From NCBI RefSeq assembly GCF_049808615.1, contig NZ_JBNCAN010000030.1, forward strand, positions 1 to 47,602: a stretch of 47,602 bases of DNA. The letters are read 5' to 3'. Positions 8,529 to 16,807 of the stretch are shown piece by piece. Numbering within the stretch: position 1 is the first letter of the stretch; every line of letters starts with the position of its first letter. A model generated the notes under the pieces. It was not told the origin of the DNA. It ran no database searches and saw nothing but the letters and a program-made list of their open reading frames with translations. The position numbers and the translations under genes are program-made. This DNA is from Modicisalibacter sp049808615. GTDB lineage: Bacteria; Pseudomonadota; Gammaproteobacteria; Pseudomonadales; Halomonadaceae.

Positions 8529-8636
8529 GGCACTTCCTTCCCTTCGCCGGCATGATCCGGATCAGGTTCGAAGGGTTACCGCTGCCTATGTTCATGCCTC
8601 TGGCAGCGGAATCTCAGTCCGTTCGGACTCCCCCAG
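8529..8636 (-). promoter_or_regulatory. TPP riboswitch (THI element) in the symporter leader
   Basis: Read on the minus strand: GGGGGAGTCCG, ACTGAGATTCCGCTGCC, GAAGGGT, GAACCTGATCCGGATCATGCCGGCG and AAGGGAAGGAAGTG, the full THI-box set with a long variable P3 arm. It sits about 90 bases before the ATG of the SSS symporter, so thiamine pyrophosphate should repress the transporter. Confidence 0.93.
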
Positions 8637-8838
8637 GAATGAGCGCAAGCGTAGAGCGATGGTGTGCCGGGGTCAAGCAATTGACGGATGGGAGTTTGCC
8701 TCCCATGCGTTCATCCAAGCGCAACCGTTGGCTATTTCAATACTTCATTACTAGCTAGTTAGCCAGCAGCTTGAATTTTTACATTTTGCCCTGATGTTAT
8801 CAGGCTCATTATTCATTAATTTGTGACAAGGATTGCCC

Positions 8839-9798
8839 ATGGCCGACCCGGCACTGTCCATTCGTGGGCTGACCAAAGTCTACGACAACGGTTTTCATGC
8901 GCTGAAGGGGATCGATCTGGATGTGCCTGAAGGCGATTTCTTTGCCTTGCTGGGCCCTAACGGGGCCGGCAAGTCCACCACGCTGGGCGTGGTATGTTCC
9001 TTGGTCCAAAAAACCGCGGGCAAGGTGTCGATCTATGGCATCGATATCGATCGCGATTTCGCCAAGGCCAAGTACAACCTGGGCGTGGTGCCTCAGGAGT
9101 TCAATTTTTCCCAGTTCGAGAAGGTCGAGGACATCATTCACGCCCAGGCAGGCTACTACGGCATGCCCCTGCGCGAAGCCAAGCCGCGCTGTAATCAGCT
9201 GTTGAAGGATCTCGGGCTGTGGGACAAGCGCAACGGGCCGGCGCGCATGCTCTCAGGTGGCATGAAGCGCCGCTTGATGATCGCCCGCGCCCTGATTCAT
9301 CGCCCGCGCCTGCTGATTCTCGACGAGCCTACCGCTGGGGTGGATATCGAACTGCGCCGCAGTATGTGGGAGTACATGCGCCGCATCAACCGCGAAGAAG
9401 GCACTACGATCATTCTCACCACGCACTATCTCGAGGAAGCCGAAAGCCTGTGTCGTAACATCGCCATCATCAACAATGGCGAGATCGTCAAGAACACCTC
9501 GGTGCGCAGTCTGCTTACTGAACTCGATACGGAAACCTTCATCCTCGATCTGGCCGAGCCGCTGGAACGTGTCCCCCGGATTGACGGTTTTGAGGTAGAA
9601 CAATCGGAAAGCGCCCAACTGACACTCTCGGTCAAGAAGGGGCAGCGCCTCAACGATGTCTTCGAGCAGCTCTCCGAACAGAACATCAACGTGGTGTCGA
9701 TGCGCAATCGTGCCAACCGACTCGAGGAGATGTTCGTGTCCATGGTCGAGGGTGATAACGCCCGGGCTCGGGAAGCCGCGACGGAGGTGCAATCGTGA
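8839..9798 (+). CDS. yadG: ABC transporter ATP-binding protein, YadG type
   Basis: A 319-residue ATPase of an ABC-2 export system. Walker A GPNGAGKST lies near residue 40, the Q-loop VPQEF, the signature LSGGMKRR, Walker B LLILDEPTAGVD and the switch histidine in LTTHYLEEAE. The C-terminal 90 residues (LAEPLERVPRIDGFEVEQ onward) are the accessory domain seen in YadG and NatA-like subunits. The ATG at 8839 has AAGGA seven bases upstream; a TTG at 8833 is in frame but less likely. The stop overlaps the start of the permease gene (GTGA). The exported substrate of YadGH is unknown. Confidence 0.93.
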   Translation: MADPALSIRGLTKVYDNGFHALKGIDLDVPEGDFFALLGPNGAGKSTTLGVVCSLVQKTAGKVSIYGIDIDRDFAKAKYNLGVVPQEFNFSQFEKVEDIIHAQAGYYGMPLREAKPRCNQLLKDLGLWDKRNGPARMLSGGMKRRLMIARALIHRPRLLILDEPTAGVDIELRRSMWEYMRRINREEGTTIILTTHYLEEAESLCRNIAIINNGEIVKNTSVRSLLTELDTETFILDLAEPLERVPRIDGFEVEQSESAQLTLSVKKGQRLNDVFEQLSEQNINVVSMRNRANRLEEMFVSMVEGDNARAREAATEVQS

Positions 9799-10568
9799 AC
9801 CCTCGTCAGATTCTGGTTTCTCTCTGGACCCTGGTGGTCAAGGAAGTGCGGCGCTTCACTCGCATCTGGCCGCAAACGCTATTGCCGCCGTCCATCACCA
9901 TGACCATGTATTTCATCATCTTCGGCAACCTGATCGGCTCGCGCATCGGCGAGATGGATGGCATCAGCTACATGGCCTATATCGTGCCTGGGCTCATCAT
10001 GATGTCGGTGATTACCAATAGCTACTCCAACGTTGCCTCGTCGTTCTTCTCCAACAAGTTCCAACGTAGCGTCGAGGAGTTAATGGTGTCGCCGATGCCC
10101 AACTGGGTGATCCTGGCTGGCTTCGTGCTCGGCGGCATGGCACGCGGCTTGGGCGTGGGCCTGATCGTCACCGGGGTGTCGTTCTTCTTTACCGATGTGA
10201 CGGTCCATCATCCGCTGGTGACCTTGAGCGTGGTGCTCATGACCGCGACGCTATTTTCCATCGGCGGTTTCATCAATGCGCTGCTGGCGAACAAGTTCGA
10301 CGATATCTCCATCGTGCCGATCTTCGTGCTTACGCCGCTGACCTACCTGGGGGGGGTGTTCTACTCTATCGACATGCTGCCGGAGTTCTGGCAGGGCGTA
10401 TCGATGGCCAATCCGATCCTGTACATGGTCAATGCCTTCCGTTACGGCATACTCGGGGTTTCCGACATTCCCGTGCTTGGGGCGCTAGTGGCCACCGCCG
10501 CATTCATCGTCGTGTTCTTCGCGCTGGCGTTATGGATGCTCGGGCGCGGTAAGGGGATTCGGTCATGA
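9795..10568 (+). CDS. yadH: ABC-2 type permease, YadH type
   Basis: A 257-residue inner-membrane permease with six hydrophobic segments and the ABC-2 signature region FRYGILG near the C-terminus, after the motif LGGVFYSIDMLPEFWQ. Translation starts at GTG 9795, overlapping the yadG stop by four bases; its own stop overlaps the start of queF, so the three genes are translationally coupled. Length and order match E. coli YadH. Substrate unknown. Confidence 0.93.
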   Translation: MNPRQILVSLWTLVVKEVRRFTRIWPQTLLPPSITMTMYFIIFGNLIGSRIGEMDGISYMAYIVPGLIMMSVITNSYSNVASSFFSNKFQRSVEELMVSPMPNWVILAGFVLGGMARGLGVGLIVTGVSFFFTDVTVHHPLVTLSVVLMTATLFSIGGFINALLANKFDDISIVPIFVLTPLTYLGGVFYSIDMLPEFWQGVSMANPILYMVNAFRYGILGVSDIPVLGALVATAAFIVVFFALALWMLGRGKGIRS

Positions 10569-11383
10569 ACTTGCAAGACGCACCGCTGGGCCATGCGACC
10601 GAGTATCCGGAGCGCTACGACCCGGCGCTGTTGTTTGCCATTCCTCGAGCTGCCAATCGCGCGCCCCTAGGTATCGACGATGCCGACCTGCCGTTCGATG
10701 GCGAGGACGAGTGGCATGCCTTTGAACTCTCATGGCTCGATCCCAGGGGCAAGCCGCTTGTCGCCGTGGCGCGCTTTCGCTTGCCGGCAAGCTCGCCGAA
10801 CCTGATCGAATCGAAATCCTGGAAGCTCTATCTCAACGGCTTCAACCAGAGCCGCTTTGCCAGCCGTGATGAGGTGCGCCAGGCGCTCGTGCACGATCTT
10901 TCCAAGGCAGCCGGCGACGATGTCGAGGTAACGCTACTGGATGTAGATGATGAGGCGCTGATGCCACGGCGTCTGCCGGGAGAGTGCATCGACGCTCTCG
11001 ATGTGGAGATTCATGATTACACGCCCAACCCCGAACTGCTGACGGCCGGCGGCAAGATCGTCGAGGAGAGCCTCTATTCGCATCTGCTCAAGTCCAACTG
11101 CCCGGTCACCGGTCAGCCGGATTGGGGCAGCGTGCTGATTCGCTATTGCGGCCCCAAGATCGATCGCGAAGGGCTGCTCAAGTATCTGGTCTCTTATCGT
11201 CAGCATCAGGACTTTCATGAGCACTGCGTCGAGCATATCTTCACCGACCTGATGGCGCGCGCCCGGCCTGAGCGGCTGCTGGTGCTGGCGCGTTACGTGC
11301 GTCGCGGCGGGTTGGATATCAGCCCTTGGCGCGCCACGCCCGGGGAGCGGCCACCCGAACCTCTGCGGCTGGCACGGCAGTAG
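10565..11383 (+). CDS. queF: NADPH-dependent 7-cyano-7-deazaguanine reductase QueF
   Basis: QueF reduces preQ0 to preQ1 in the synthesis of the tRNA base queuosine. This is the long bimodular form (272 residues; E. coli 282) built from two T-fold halves. Visible are the substrate-entry half with ESKSWKLYLNGFNQSRF, the catalytic cysteine in SNCPVTGQPDWG, the catalytic aspartate in the same motif, and EHCVEHIF with the substrate-binding glutamate. The ATG overlaps the permease stop by four bases. Coupling to a YadGH-type exporter is unexplained. Confidence 0.97.
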   Translation: MNLQDAPLGHATEYPERYDPALLFAIPRAANRAPLGIDDADLPFDGEDEWHAFELSWLDPRGKPLVAVARFRLPASSPNLIESKSWKLYLNGFNQSRFASRDEVRQALVHDLSKAAGDDVEVTLLDVDDEALMPRRLPGECIDALDVEIHDYTPNPELLTAGGKIVEESLYSHLLKSNCPVTGQPDWGSVLIRYCGPKIDREGLLKYLVSYRQHQDFHEHCVEHIFTDLMARARPERLLVLARYVRRGGLDISPWRATPGERPPEPLRLARQ

Positions 11384-11431
11384 CGATCCGGGATAAAGTA
11401 TTGAGAAATATTCTCGTCTCAAGGAGGCGCT

Positions 11432-11992
11432 ATGGATGCATTGACGCTGCTGCACGAACGTAATTCGATGGGCAAACTGATGGGGCCGCCGCCGGATCGT
11501 CAACAGCTCGATACGCTTTACCGTGCCGCCTTGCGCGCCCCGGATCATAAGCAGCTCACCCCCTGGCGTTTCATCGAGTTCTCTGGTGAAGGCCTTGAGC
11601 GGTTGGGTAATCTTTTTGCCGAGGCAGAACATCGAGAAGACCCGGATATCCCCGAGAAAAAACTCGAAGCGGTGCGAAAGAAGCCGCTGCGTGCGCCTAT
11701 GGTTATCGCCGTGATCGCCAAGGTCACCCCGAATCTGCCCAAGGTGCCTAAACAAGAGCAGGTGCTTTCAGCCGGCTGCGCCGCCTATGGCATTCTGCTG
11801 GCAGCCCAAGCGCAGGGGCTAGGCGCGATGTGGCGAACAGGACACTTCGCCTTCAATCAAACAGTTCGCGAAGGCTTGGGTCTCGATACCTATGACGAAA
11901 TCGTTGGATTTCTTTACCTCGGACACCCCGGTGGTCGCGACAAGCCCCTTCCCGAGCGGGACCCCTGCGACTTCGTCGAACGCTGGAACTGA
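11432..11992 (+). CDS. Nitroreductase family protein, YdjA type
   Basis: A 186-residue FMN-dependent nitroreductase of the small YdjA group. It has APDHKQLTPWRF near residue 35 (FMN-binding loop), VIAKVTPN, SAGCAAYGILLAAQAQGLGAMW (shown here in two overlapping parts: SAGCAAYGILL and AQGLGAMWRTG) and the C-terminal GFLYLGHPGG. AAGGAGG precedes the ATG closely. It is followed after two bases by the thioesterase gene, so the two probably form an operon. Physiological substrate unknown. Confidence 0.92.
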   Translation: MDALTLLHERNSMGKLMGPPPDRQQLDTLYRAALRAPDHKQLTPWRFIEFSGEGLERLGNLFAEAEHREDPDIPEKKLEAVRKKPLRAPMVIAVIAKVTPNLPKVPKQEQVLSAGCAAYGILLAAQAQGLGAMWRTGHFAFNQTVREGLGLDTYDEIVGFLYLGHPGGRDKPLPERDPCDFVERWN

Positions 11993-11994
11993 CT

Positions 11995-12510
11995 ATGATG
12001 CGCAAGATTGGTGTACCGCATCCACGCTTGCCATTGCCTGCGGCAGGACAGAAAGACGATCTCGCCGTGTTCCAGCATTGGCTGGGGGAAGCCATTCCCA
12101 TGGTCAACCACCTGGGGCTGAGCGATATGGCTTGGCAGGGCGATGGGCTGATCTGGAACCTGGAACTTGATCCCAACCTCAACGACAAGGGCACTGGCTT
12201 CGGCGGCTCTCTGACTGCCCAGACCACCCTGATCGGCTGGTGTTGGACGACGCTGTGGTTACGCGCTCATGGGCGCCTGCAGGATGTGGTGGTGGCCACT
12301 GCCAGCCAGCGCTTTCTGGCCCCTGTGACCGGCGATTATCGCCTGGAATGCCTACCTAAAGACGCTGACGGGTCCGAGCAGTTGCAGGAACGTCTGGATA
12401 TCAAGGGAAAAGGGCGCATCGCCTTGATTCAGCGACTCTATGCCAGCGACACACTATGCCTCGAAGCTGAAAGCGACTATGCCGTTCTTCCCGAGTCACC
12501 TGCATCCTGA
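11995..12510 (+). CDS. YiiD C-terminal-type hotdog thioesterase
   Basis: A 171-residue protein matching the hotdog domain found at the C-terminus of E. coli YiiD (FabY), here as a stand-alone protein without the acetyltransferase half. The NDKGTGFGGSLTA stretch is the active-site loop and helix of the fold; VVATASQRFLAPV is the central strand. Two adjacent ATGs at 11995 and 11998 could start it. The likely reaction is hydrolysis of an acyl thioester, but the substrate is unknown. It lies just behind the nitroreductase and just before tRNA-Ser. Confidence 0.82.
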   Translation: MMRKIGVPHPRLPLPAAGQKDDLAVFQHWLGEAIPMVNHLGLSDMAWQGDGLIWNLELDPNLNDKGTGFGGSLTAQTTLIGWCWTTLWLRAHGRLQDVVVATASQRFLAPVTGDYRLECLPKDADGSEQLQERLDIKGKGRIALIQRLYASDTLCLEAESDYAVLPESPAS

Positions 12511-12602
12511 ACCCGAAAAGTGGCTTGCAATCGCGGGCTTAGCTCGCTACCATTTGCGCCGTTCTTGAGGAGCGGTAAACGCTCCAAACAGAATCAAAAT
12601 GC

Positions 12603-12690
12603 GGAGGGGTGTCCGAGTGGTCGAAGGAGCACGCCTGGAAAGTGTGTAAGTCGAAAGGCTTCGAGGGTTCGAATCCCTCCCCCTCCGCCA
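12603..12690 (+). tRNA. tRNA-Ser(GGA)
   Basis: An 88-base class II tRNA with encoded CCA. Acceptor GGAGGGG pairs with CCCCTCC, the anticodon loop is CTGGAAA (anticodon GGA), a long variable arm follows, and the T-arm is GAGGGTTCGAATCCCTC. Everything to the right has the make-up of a genomic island, so its 3' end is a likely integration site. Confidence 0.97.
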
Positions 12691-12702
12691 AGAGTTCTGA
12701 TT

Positions 12703-12727
12703 AAGCCGCTGATTCCAGCGGCTTTTT
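12703..12727 (+). terminator. Terminator behind tRNA-Ser
   Basis: AAGCCGCTG and CAGCGGCTT form a nine-pair stem with a four-base loop, followed by TTTTT. It ends the tRNA-Ser transcript. Confidence 0.85.
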
Positions 12728-12984
12728 CTTTTCCTGTATCTTTTTGACCCACACTTTGACCCACACCTAGCACCTGGCTTCCATAGGCTCCTTCAGGACG
12801 CTCTTGGATTACTGCCCTTCCTGAGCGCTTGCCCTACCTTTATTCCATTCCCACCTTGGCCTGCTGTTTCCTAATTCAGGCATGACAGCAGTGCAGGCTT
12901 TCGATACTGTCGTACTACGTGGATTGCCAATGGTGGGGTGCCGAGTTGATGGATCAGCGACAATGCAGCGACAGCATCAATGCA

Positions 12985-13205
12985 GGGGCCATCATGCCCT
13001 TCGCGCCGGTTTGCAATGGCGACTAAGTGCTGGTGGATCGCAGCAGCCGCGACCCGCACTAGGAGGGAGTGTTACTGCTGCTTGTGCAAGGTGAGCGGCG
13101 CCTGGCTGCTGATCAGCGACAACCCGCGCTATGAGAAGGAACTGATCAATCCGCAGGACATGGAGATCCTGGGGCGGTGTGAAATTAAGATTGGCGGGTG
13201 TTTTA
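12985..13205 (+). pseudogene. Decayed S24 (cI-like) phage repressor, C-terminal part
   Basis: Two frames together spell the end of a LexA/cI-type S24 repressor. From about 13016 the frame reads GD-stop-VLVDRSSRDPH-stop-EGV, with two in-frame stops where tyrosines are expected; after a frameshift near 13075 the other frame reads CKVSGAWLLISDNPRY, then ELINPQDMEILGR, the usual C-terminus of such repressors. The N-terminal DNA-binding part is not recognisable upstream; 12770-12980 shows nothing I can assign. The relic directly precedes the RexA-like gene, as cI precedes rexA in lambda. Confidence 0.7.
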
Positions 13206-13231
13206 ATACAATTATTTTTACGGTGGTTGTT

Positions 13232-14131
13232 ATGCAGGATGCCAGATATGAGTTAAAAACATTTAATCTTGATTTTTTCTCAGGTGAATCGCATTCAGAT
13301 GATCCTGATTTCTGTATTTTCTCAGTCTTTGAAGAAGTCAGCCGTCTTGAAAATGCTCCTCACTACAAGCTTGGTGCATTCGACTACCAATTACGGGATT
13401 TAGTTCAGGCCGGTAATACTATAAAAGGTGTTTTGGCGAAATTTAGGACATCGGACCTTCCTCACGCAGGTAGTCTTGATGGGCATGAGCGTGAGCTTGA
13501 TCTTGAAGAAAGGGAAGGGTTGATAGAGAAAAACCATTTCATCGTAAAGAGAGATAAAAATGTGGTGGTTTTTCAAAGGAACGGGCATGCGGGAAGGGTT
13601 GAGAGGCTGTCTGAATACCTGACCAATTTCTCTGGTGAAACGATCGTTTTTAATCCGGTTCTACAGCGGGATTCTATCGAGAGAATGCTTAATGATGATT
13701 TAAAGCCTGTTAGTGTTGAGCTTTCCTATGCGCCGCCAACTAATCCTGATTTTTTTCCGGAAGATGAGTGGGGCAGAAATCTTGCTGTTTTAGCAGATCT
13801 TGCTAATGGTTCCCGTGTTAGGGTTGCACTATCAGCTGATCGTCGTTCTGCTGACGAAGAAAAGCATACTTTAAGAGGTAGGATAAAGGAGTCAGCAGCG
13901 GCACTGGCGCGTAGCCGTCGAGCAAGTGTGGCACGTGTCAAAGTAACCGATGGTAACGTCGATTACCCCATTGATCTGATTGCTGATAGGATTTTTGAGC
14001 CTAAGCAGATTGAAATGCGTGGTAGATACCCTGTCCCTGATACAATGTTTGCTGCTCTCCAAGAAGCCTACGATGAGAGGCGGGAGGATATAAATGAAAT
14101 TTTTGGACAGCCGGGTCGCCGCCTTAGGTAG
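13232..14131 (+). CDS. RexA-like / DUF6731-like protein, putative abortive-infection component
   Basis: A 299-residue soluble protein, AT-rich compared with its surroundings. No catalytic motif is obvious. Comparison by eye with lambda RexA (279 residues) gives the same layout: an N-terminal beta segment, a middle part with a phenylalanine-rich strand followed by an amphipathic helix (HFIVKRDKNVVVFQR), and a C-terminal strand-turn pattern (VKVTDGNVDYPIDLI, then DRIFEPKQIEM) that parallels RexA's DEAGDILTEHYL and LSAPL, followed by a charged helix. The frame is open from 12980, but that part is the repressor relic, so the ATG at 13232 is the likely start. The next gene overlaps by 38 bases and encodes a RexB-sized membrane protein. 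Function by analogy only. Confidence 0.6.
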   Translation: MQDARYELKTFNLDFFSGESHSDDPDFCIFSVFEEVSRLENAPHYKLGAFDYQLRDLVQAGNTIKGVLAKFRTSDLPHAGSLDGHERELDLEEREGLIEKNHFIVKRDKNVVVFQRNGHAGRVERLSEYLTNFSGETIVFNPVLQRDSIERMLNDDLKPVSVELSYAPPTNPDFFPEDEWGRNLAVLADLANGSRVRVALSADRRSADEEKHTLRGRIKESAAALARSRRASVARVKVTDGNVDYPIDLIADRIFEPKQIEMRGRYPVPDTMFAALQEAYDERREDINEIFGQPGRRLR

Positions 14132-14528
14132 CTTTTTTATAGCATTTTTGGGCGCGTACGTTACATTTGGAGCTCTTGATGCTTATGAAGATGTAAGGCT
14201 CACAGCAACCACGTTCGCAACGTTGTCAGCAACGCTGTTTGGTTTCCTGATGACATCGCTGTCTATCTTGGTGGCTATCTCTGATCGAGACTTTATAAAA
14301 AATTTAAGGCTTACAGGGCACTATAAAGTGCTTGTAAACCAGTTGTTTAAAACAGCCAGCTTCTTGCTTGTAACTATTGTCGTTTCGATAGGTGGTCATG
14401 TTCTTTCTGATGACTTCCAGAAGAATTTTTCGATTTCACTGGCTGCCGGATTGCTGATTATTTCGCTTTTGTCTTTTTTGACTGCAGGAGCTAAGTTCAA
14501 AAATGTTGTTATTATTCTGATTAAATAA
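14094..14528 (+). CDS. Small four-helix membrane protein, RexB-like
   Basis: A 144-residue inner-membrane protein with four hydrophobic segments (about residues 8-28, 38-62, 88-106 and 113-135), the same length and helix count as lambda RexB. GGGAGG lies directly before the ATG, which falls inside the end of the RexA-like gene, so the two are translationally coupled. In lambda, RexB forms a membrane channel opened by RexA on phage attack. Sequence identity to RexB is low, so the match rests on topology, size and gene order. It is AT-rich like its partner. Confidence 0.6.
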   Translation: MKFLDSRVAALGSFFIAFLGAYVTFGALDAYEDVRLTATTFATLSATLFGFLMTSLSILVAISDRDFIKNLRLTGHYKVLVNQLFKTASFLLVTIVVSIGGHVLSDDFQKNFSISLAAGLLIISLLSFLTAGAKFKNVVIILIK

Positions 14529-14552
14529 CTTAGGTGTTTCTGTGGTATCGCT

Positions 14553-15209
14553 ATGTGTGGCCGCTTCGCTCTCTATAGCCCCTATCCCAAGCTCTCTCAG
14601 GCGTTGCGCCTGCCGCTGGAGCCGAGAGAGCTGACGCCACGCTACAACGTGGCGCCGGGCACCTGGATCTCAGCGTTGCGGCACCCCAGCGATGACGTGC
14701 CGCTGGTAATGGACGAGGTGTGGTGGGGCTACCATCCGCACTGGGCGAAAGAGAAGGCGCCCGAGCCCATCAACGCCACCATCGAGAAGGTTGCCACCTC
14801 CAACTACTTCAAAGGGGCGTTCGCCCATCACCGCTGCCTGGTGCCGGCGGATGGCTGGTACGAGTGGCTGCCGGAGGACGGCAGGAAGCAGCCGCACTTC
14901 CTGTGCCGCGAGGATCGCGAGCCGATCTGGCTGGCGGGCATCTGGAGCGATCGGCCGGACGGCAAGCCCAGCTGCGCGATCCTTACCGAGCCGGCCCGCG
15001 GCGTGGCTGCGGAGATCCACTCGCGCATGCCACTGGCCCTGGACGACGAGAGCCTCGAGCCCTGGCTCGATCTCCACCTGACCGATCGCGAGACGATTCG
15101 CCACGTCGTCCACCACTTGCCTGCTAAGCGGATCACCCACTGGGCCGTGAGCACGCGCGTCAACCGGCCGGGCAACGACGACGCGAGCTTGATTGAGCCG
15201 GTTGACTGA
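14553..15209 (+). CDS. SOS response-associated peptidase (SRAP/YedK/HMCES family)
   Basis: A 218-residue SRAP protein. YedK and HMCES use the N-terminal cysteine to form a covalent link with abasic sites in single-stranded DNA. The protein starts MCGRFALY, so Cys2 is free after methionine removal. Other hallmarks are RYNVAPG (asparagine and arginine that contact the lesion), WWGYHP, NATIEKV, CLVPADGWYEW (glutamate), and HSRMPLAL (histidine). GC-rich unlike the pair before it. SRAP genes often travel with umuDC in islands, as here. No LexA box is visible before it. Confidence 0.95.
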   Translation: MCGRFALYSPYPKLSQALRLPLEPRELTPRYNVAPGTWISALRHPSDDVPLVMDEVWWGYHPHWAKEKAPEPINATIEKVATSNYFKGAFAHHRCLVPADGWYEWLPEDGRKQPHFLCREDREPIWLAGIWSDRPDGKPSCAILTEPARGVAAEIHSRMPLALDDESLEPWLDLHLTDRETIRHVVHHLPAKRITHWAVSTRVNRPGNDDASLIEPVD

Positions 15210-15259
15210 CTGCCATACCTGTTGGGCAGGCATGGCGATGTCTCTTGCTGTATTACTTC

Positions 15260-15782
15260 TTACAGTGTGTCCAACACTTCAAACCCATCGTAATTGGCTT
15301 TGATCAGATAGTGCACATGCTGAGATGGGTTTACTTGAGGATCATTCTCTCCATACTTAACACCCTCAATGTGAAACGTATTCTCTTCTTCACCAGGATA
15401 GAAATCATCGACCCGCTTCATAATCATATCTGAAGGCGTGCGAAACTCTGTCTTGATAACGGGATCAGCAGACGAAAACCCACTTCGTTTAATGAGTGTC
15501 AATTGGGGGAGTGCAGTGCCATTCCCCCCCGCTGCAACCATAATCGCCTATCCAGAATACTGCGAATGCTTCCTCTAGTCCGCCTGGGTTGTTAAAGCCG
15601 TCATGAATGCGTATCGCCTTGAACTGAAGGGAGTTTCCATCAAATGGTGATTCAACCTGGCACGCAACAGCTTCGCTGAAATTCTGCACCATCCTAGATG
15701 CATCGTTCTTGTCAAAATCTGCCTGTGCGCCAGTCGCGTATACTGCCAATAGTGTGACAGTTGTGATAAGCCGTTTTTTCAA
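15260..15782 (-). pseudogene. Periplasmic protein of unknown function, frameshifted in a G7 tract
   Basis: Translation from 15782 gives a signal peptide (MKKRLITTVTLLAVYATGAQA) and a mature part that runs to GDYGCSGG, then goes out of frame at a run of seven G (plus-strand C at 15524-15530) and stops at 15489. The next frame continues with NGTALPQLTLIKRSG and ends at 15260 (HVHYLIKANYDGFEVLDTL). With six G the two halves join into one protein of about 174 residues with two cysteines, one in the DYGCSGG motif. I do not recognise the family. It may be a pseudogene, a phase-variable gene or a sequencing error; the tract length decides. Confidence 0.65.
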
Positions 15783-15850
15783 GTGACCTCCGTGTCAATT
15801 TCATCTCAAGCTGTCGAAATTTCCTTAGTACATTGCTTAGACCTGGCGGG

Positions 15851-16699
15851 TCAAGTGCTTACTGTTGGCAATTCGTCCCATCGTGACGTCCACCGCGGCG
15901 TGCGATGCGCGCAGCGCAGGTGCCAAGCGGCGTTCTTTCGCGGCACGCCCAGGCGCACCGTGCCCTTGCCCATCTTCCCGTTGAGCTCGTCCAGGGCGGC
16001 CATCAATTTTTGGTCGCGCTCGCGCTCGCGCTGGGCTTCCCGCTCGGGTGTGCCGAGCAGCGAGAGCTGCTCGCGGTTGGCGTCCACCAGGTCGAGCAGC
16101 ATCACGCCGGCCTTCATGAACCGATACCCGCGGCGATAGATCGCCTCAAGCCCCTGCTGGGCGGCGGCCAGGATCGGTCGGCTGTCGTCGGTGGGCTCGG
16201 GGAGCTCGATGACGACGCTGGGCGAATACTGGGCCAGATCCAGCCGGTGGCGGTTGGTCTTGAGGAACACGAGCACGGCCCGGGCATGGCTGTTCTGCTG
16301 GCGGAGCTTCTCGGCGCCGCGCTGGGCGTGCTGGCGGATGGCGTCCTGCAGGTCGCCCAGCTCGCCGGTCAGCCGGCCAAAGGAGCGCGAGGTCATGATG
16401 CGCTGGCGGGGCTCGCTGGCGTCGTTGAGCTCGATGCAGGGCGTACCCTGTAGCTCGCGCACGGTGCGCTCGAGAGTGACGGAATAGCGCCGGCGGATGG
16501 CCTTGGGATCGGCCTGGCGGAGATCCCAGGCGGTCTCGATGCCCTGGAGGGCCAGCCGCTCGACCAGCCGCCGGCCGACGCCCCAGACGTCACTCAGGGC
16601 GGTGCGCTCGAGCAGGCGGCGGGTATCGTCGCCATCGGCGTGCATCACGCACACGCCCTGGAATTCGGGCAGCTTCTTGGCGGCGCGGTTGGCCAGCTT
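15851..16699 (-). pseudogene. umuC: UmuC, C-terminal fragment (disrupted by the inserted element)
   Basis: 282 codons of the Y-family polymerase subunit UmuC, from KLANRAAKKLPEF through the little-finger domain to a complete C-terminus (HLRCAHRTPRWTSRWDELP). The fragment has no start of its own; a GTG at 16654 is the first possible one. The missing 145 N-terminal residues are at 37210-37644, on the same strand, beyond the inserted element. Joined, they give a 427-residue UmuC, the normal size. Confidence 0.93.
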
Positions 16700-16807
16700 T
16701 GCTTGATACTACAGAGCAGACTCTTTCTGACTGATGATGCTATAACACAGTCATCGGACACGTGCAGGTAGCATTAGTACGCCTTCCCTGATGAGGTAAC
16801 CTCTCTC

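Noticed and set aside
14540..14556. Possible LexA box before the SRAP gene (CTGTGGTATCGCTATG)
   Set aside because: Only the left half fits; the right half lacks ACAG.
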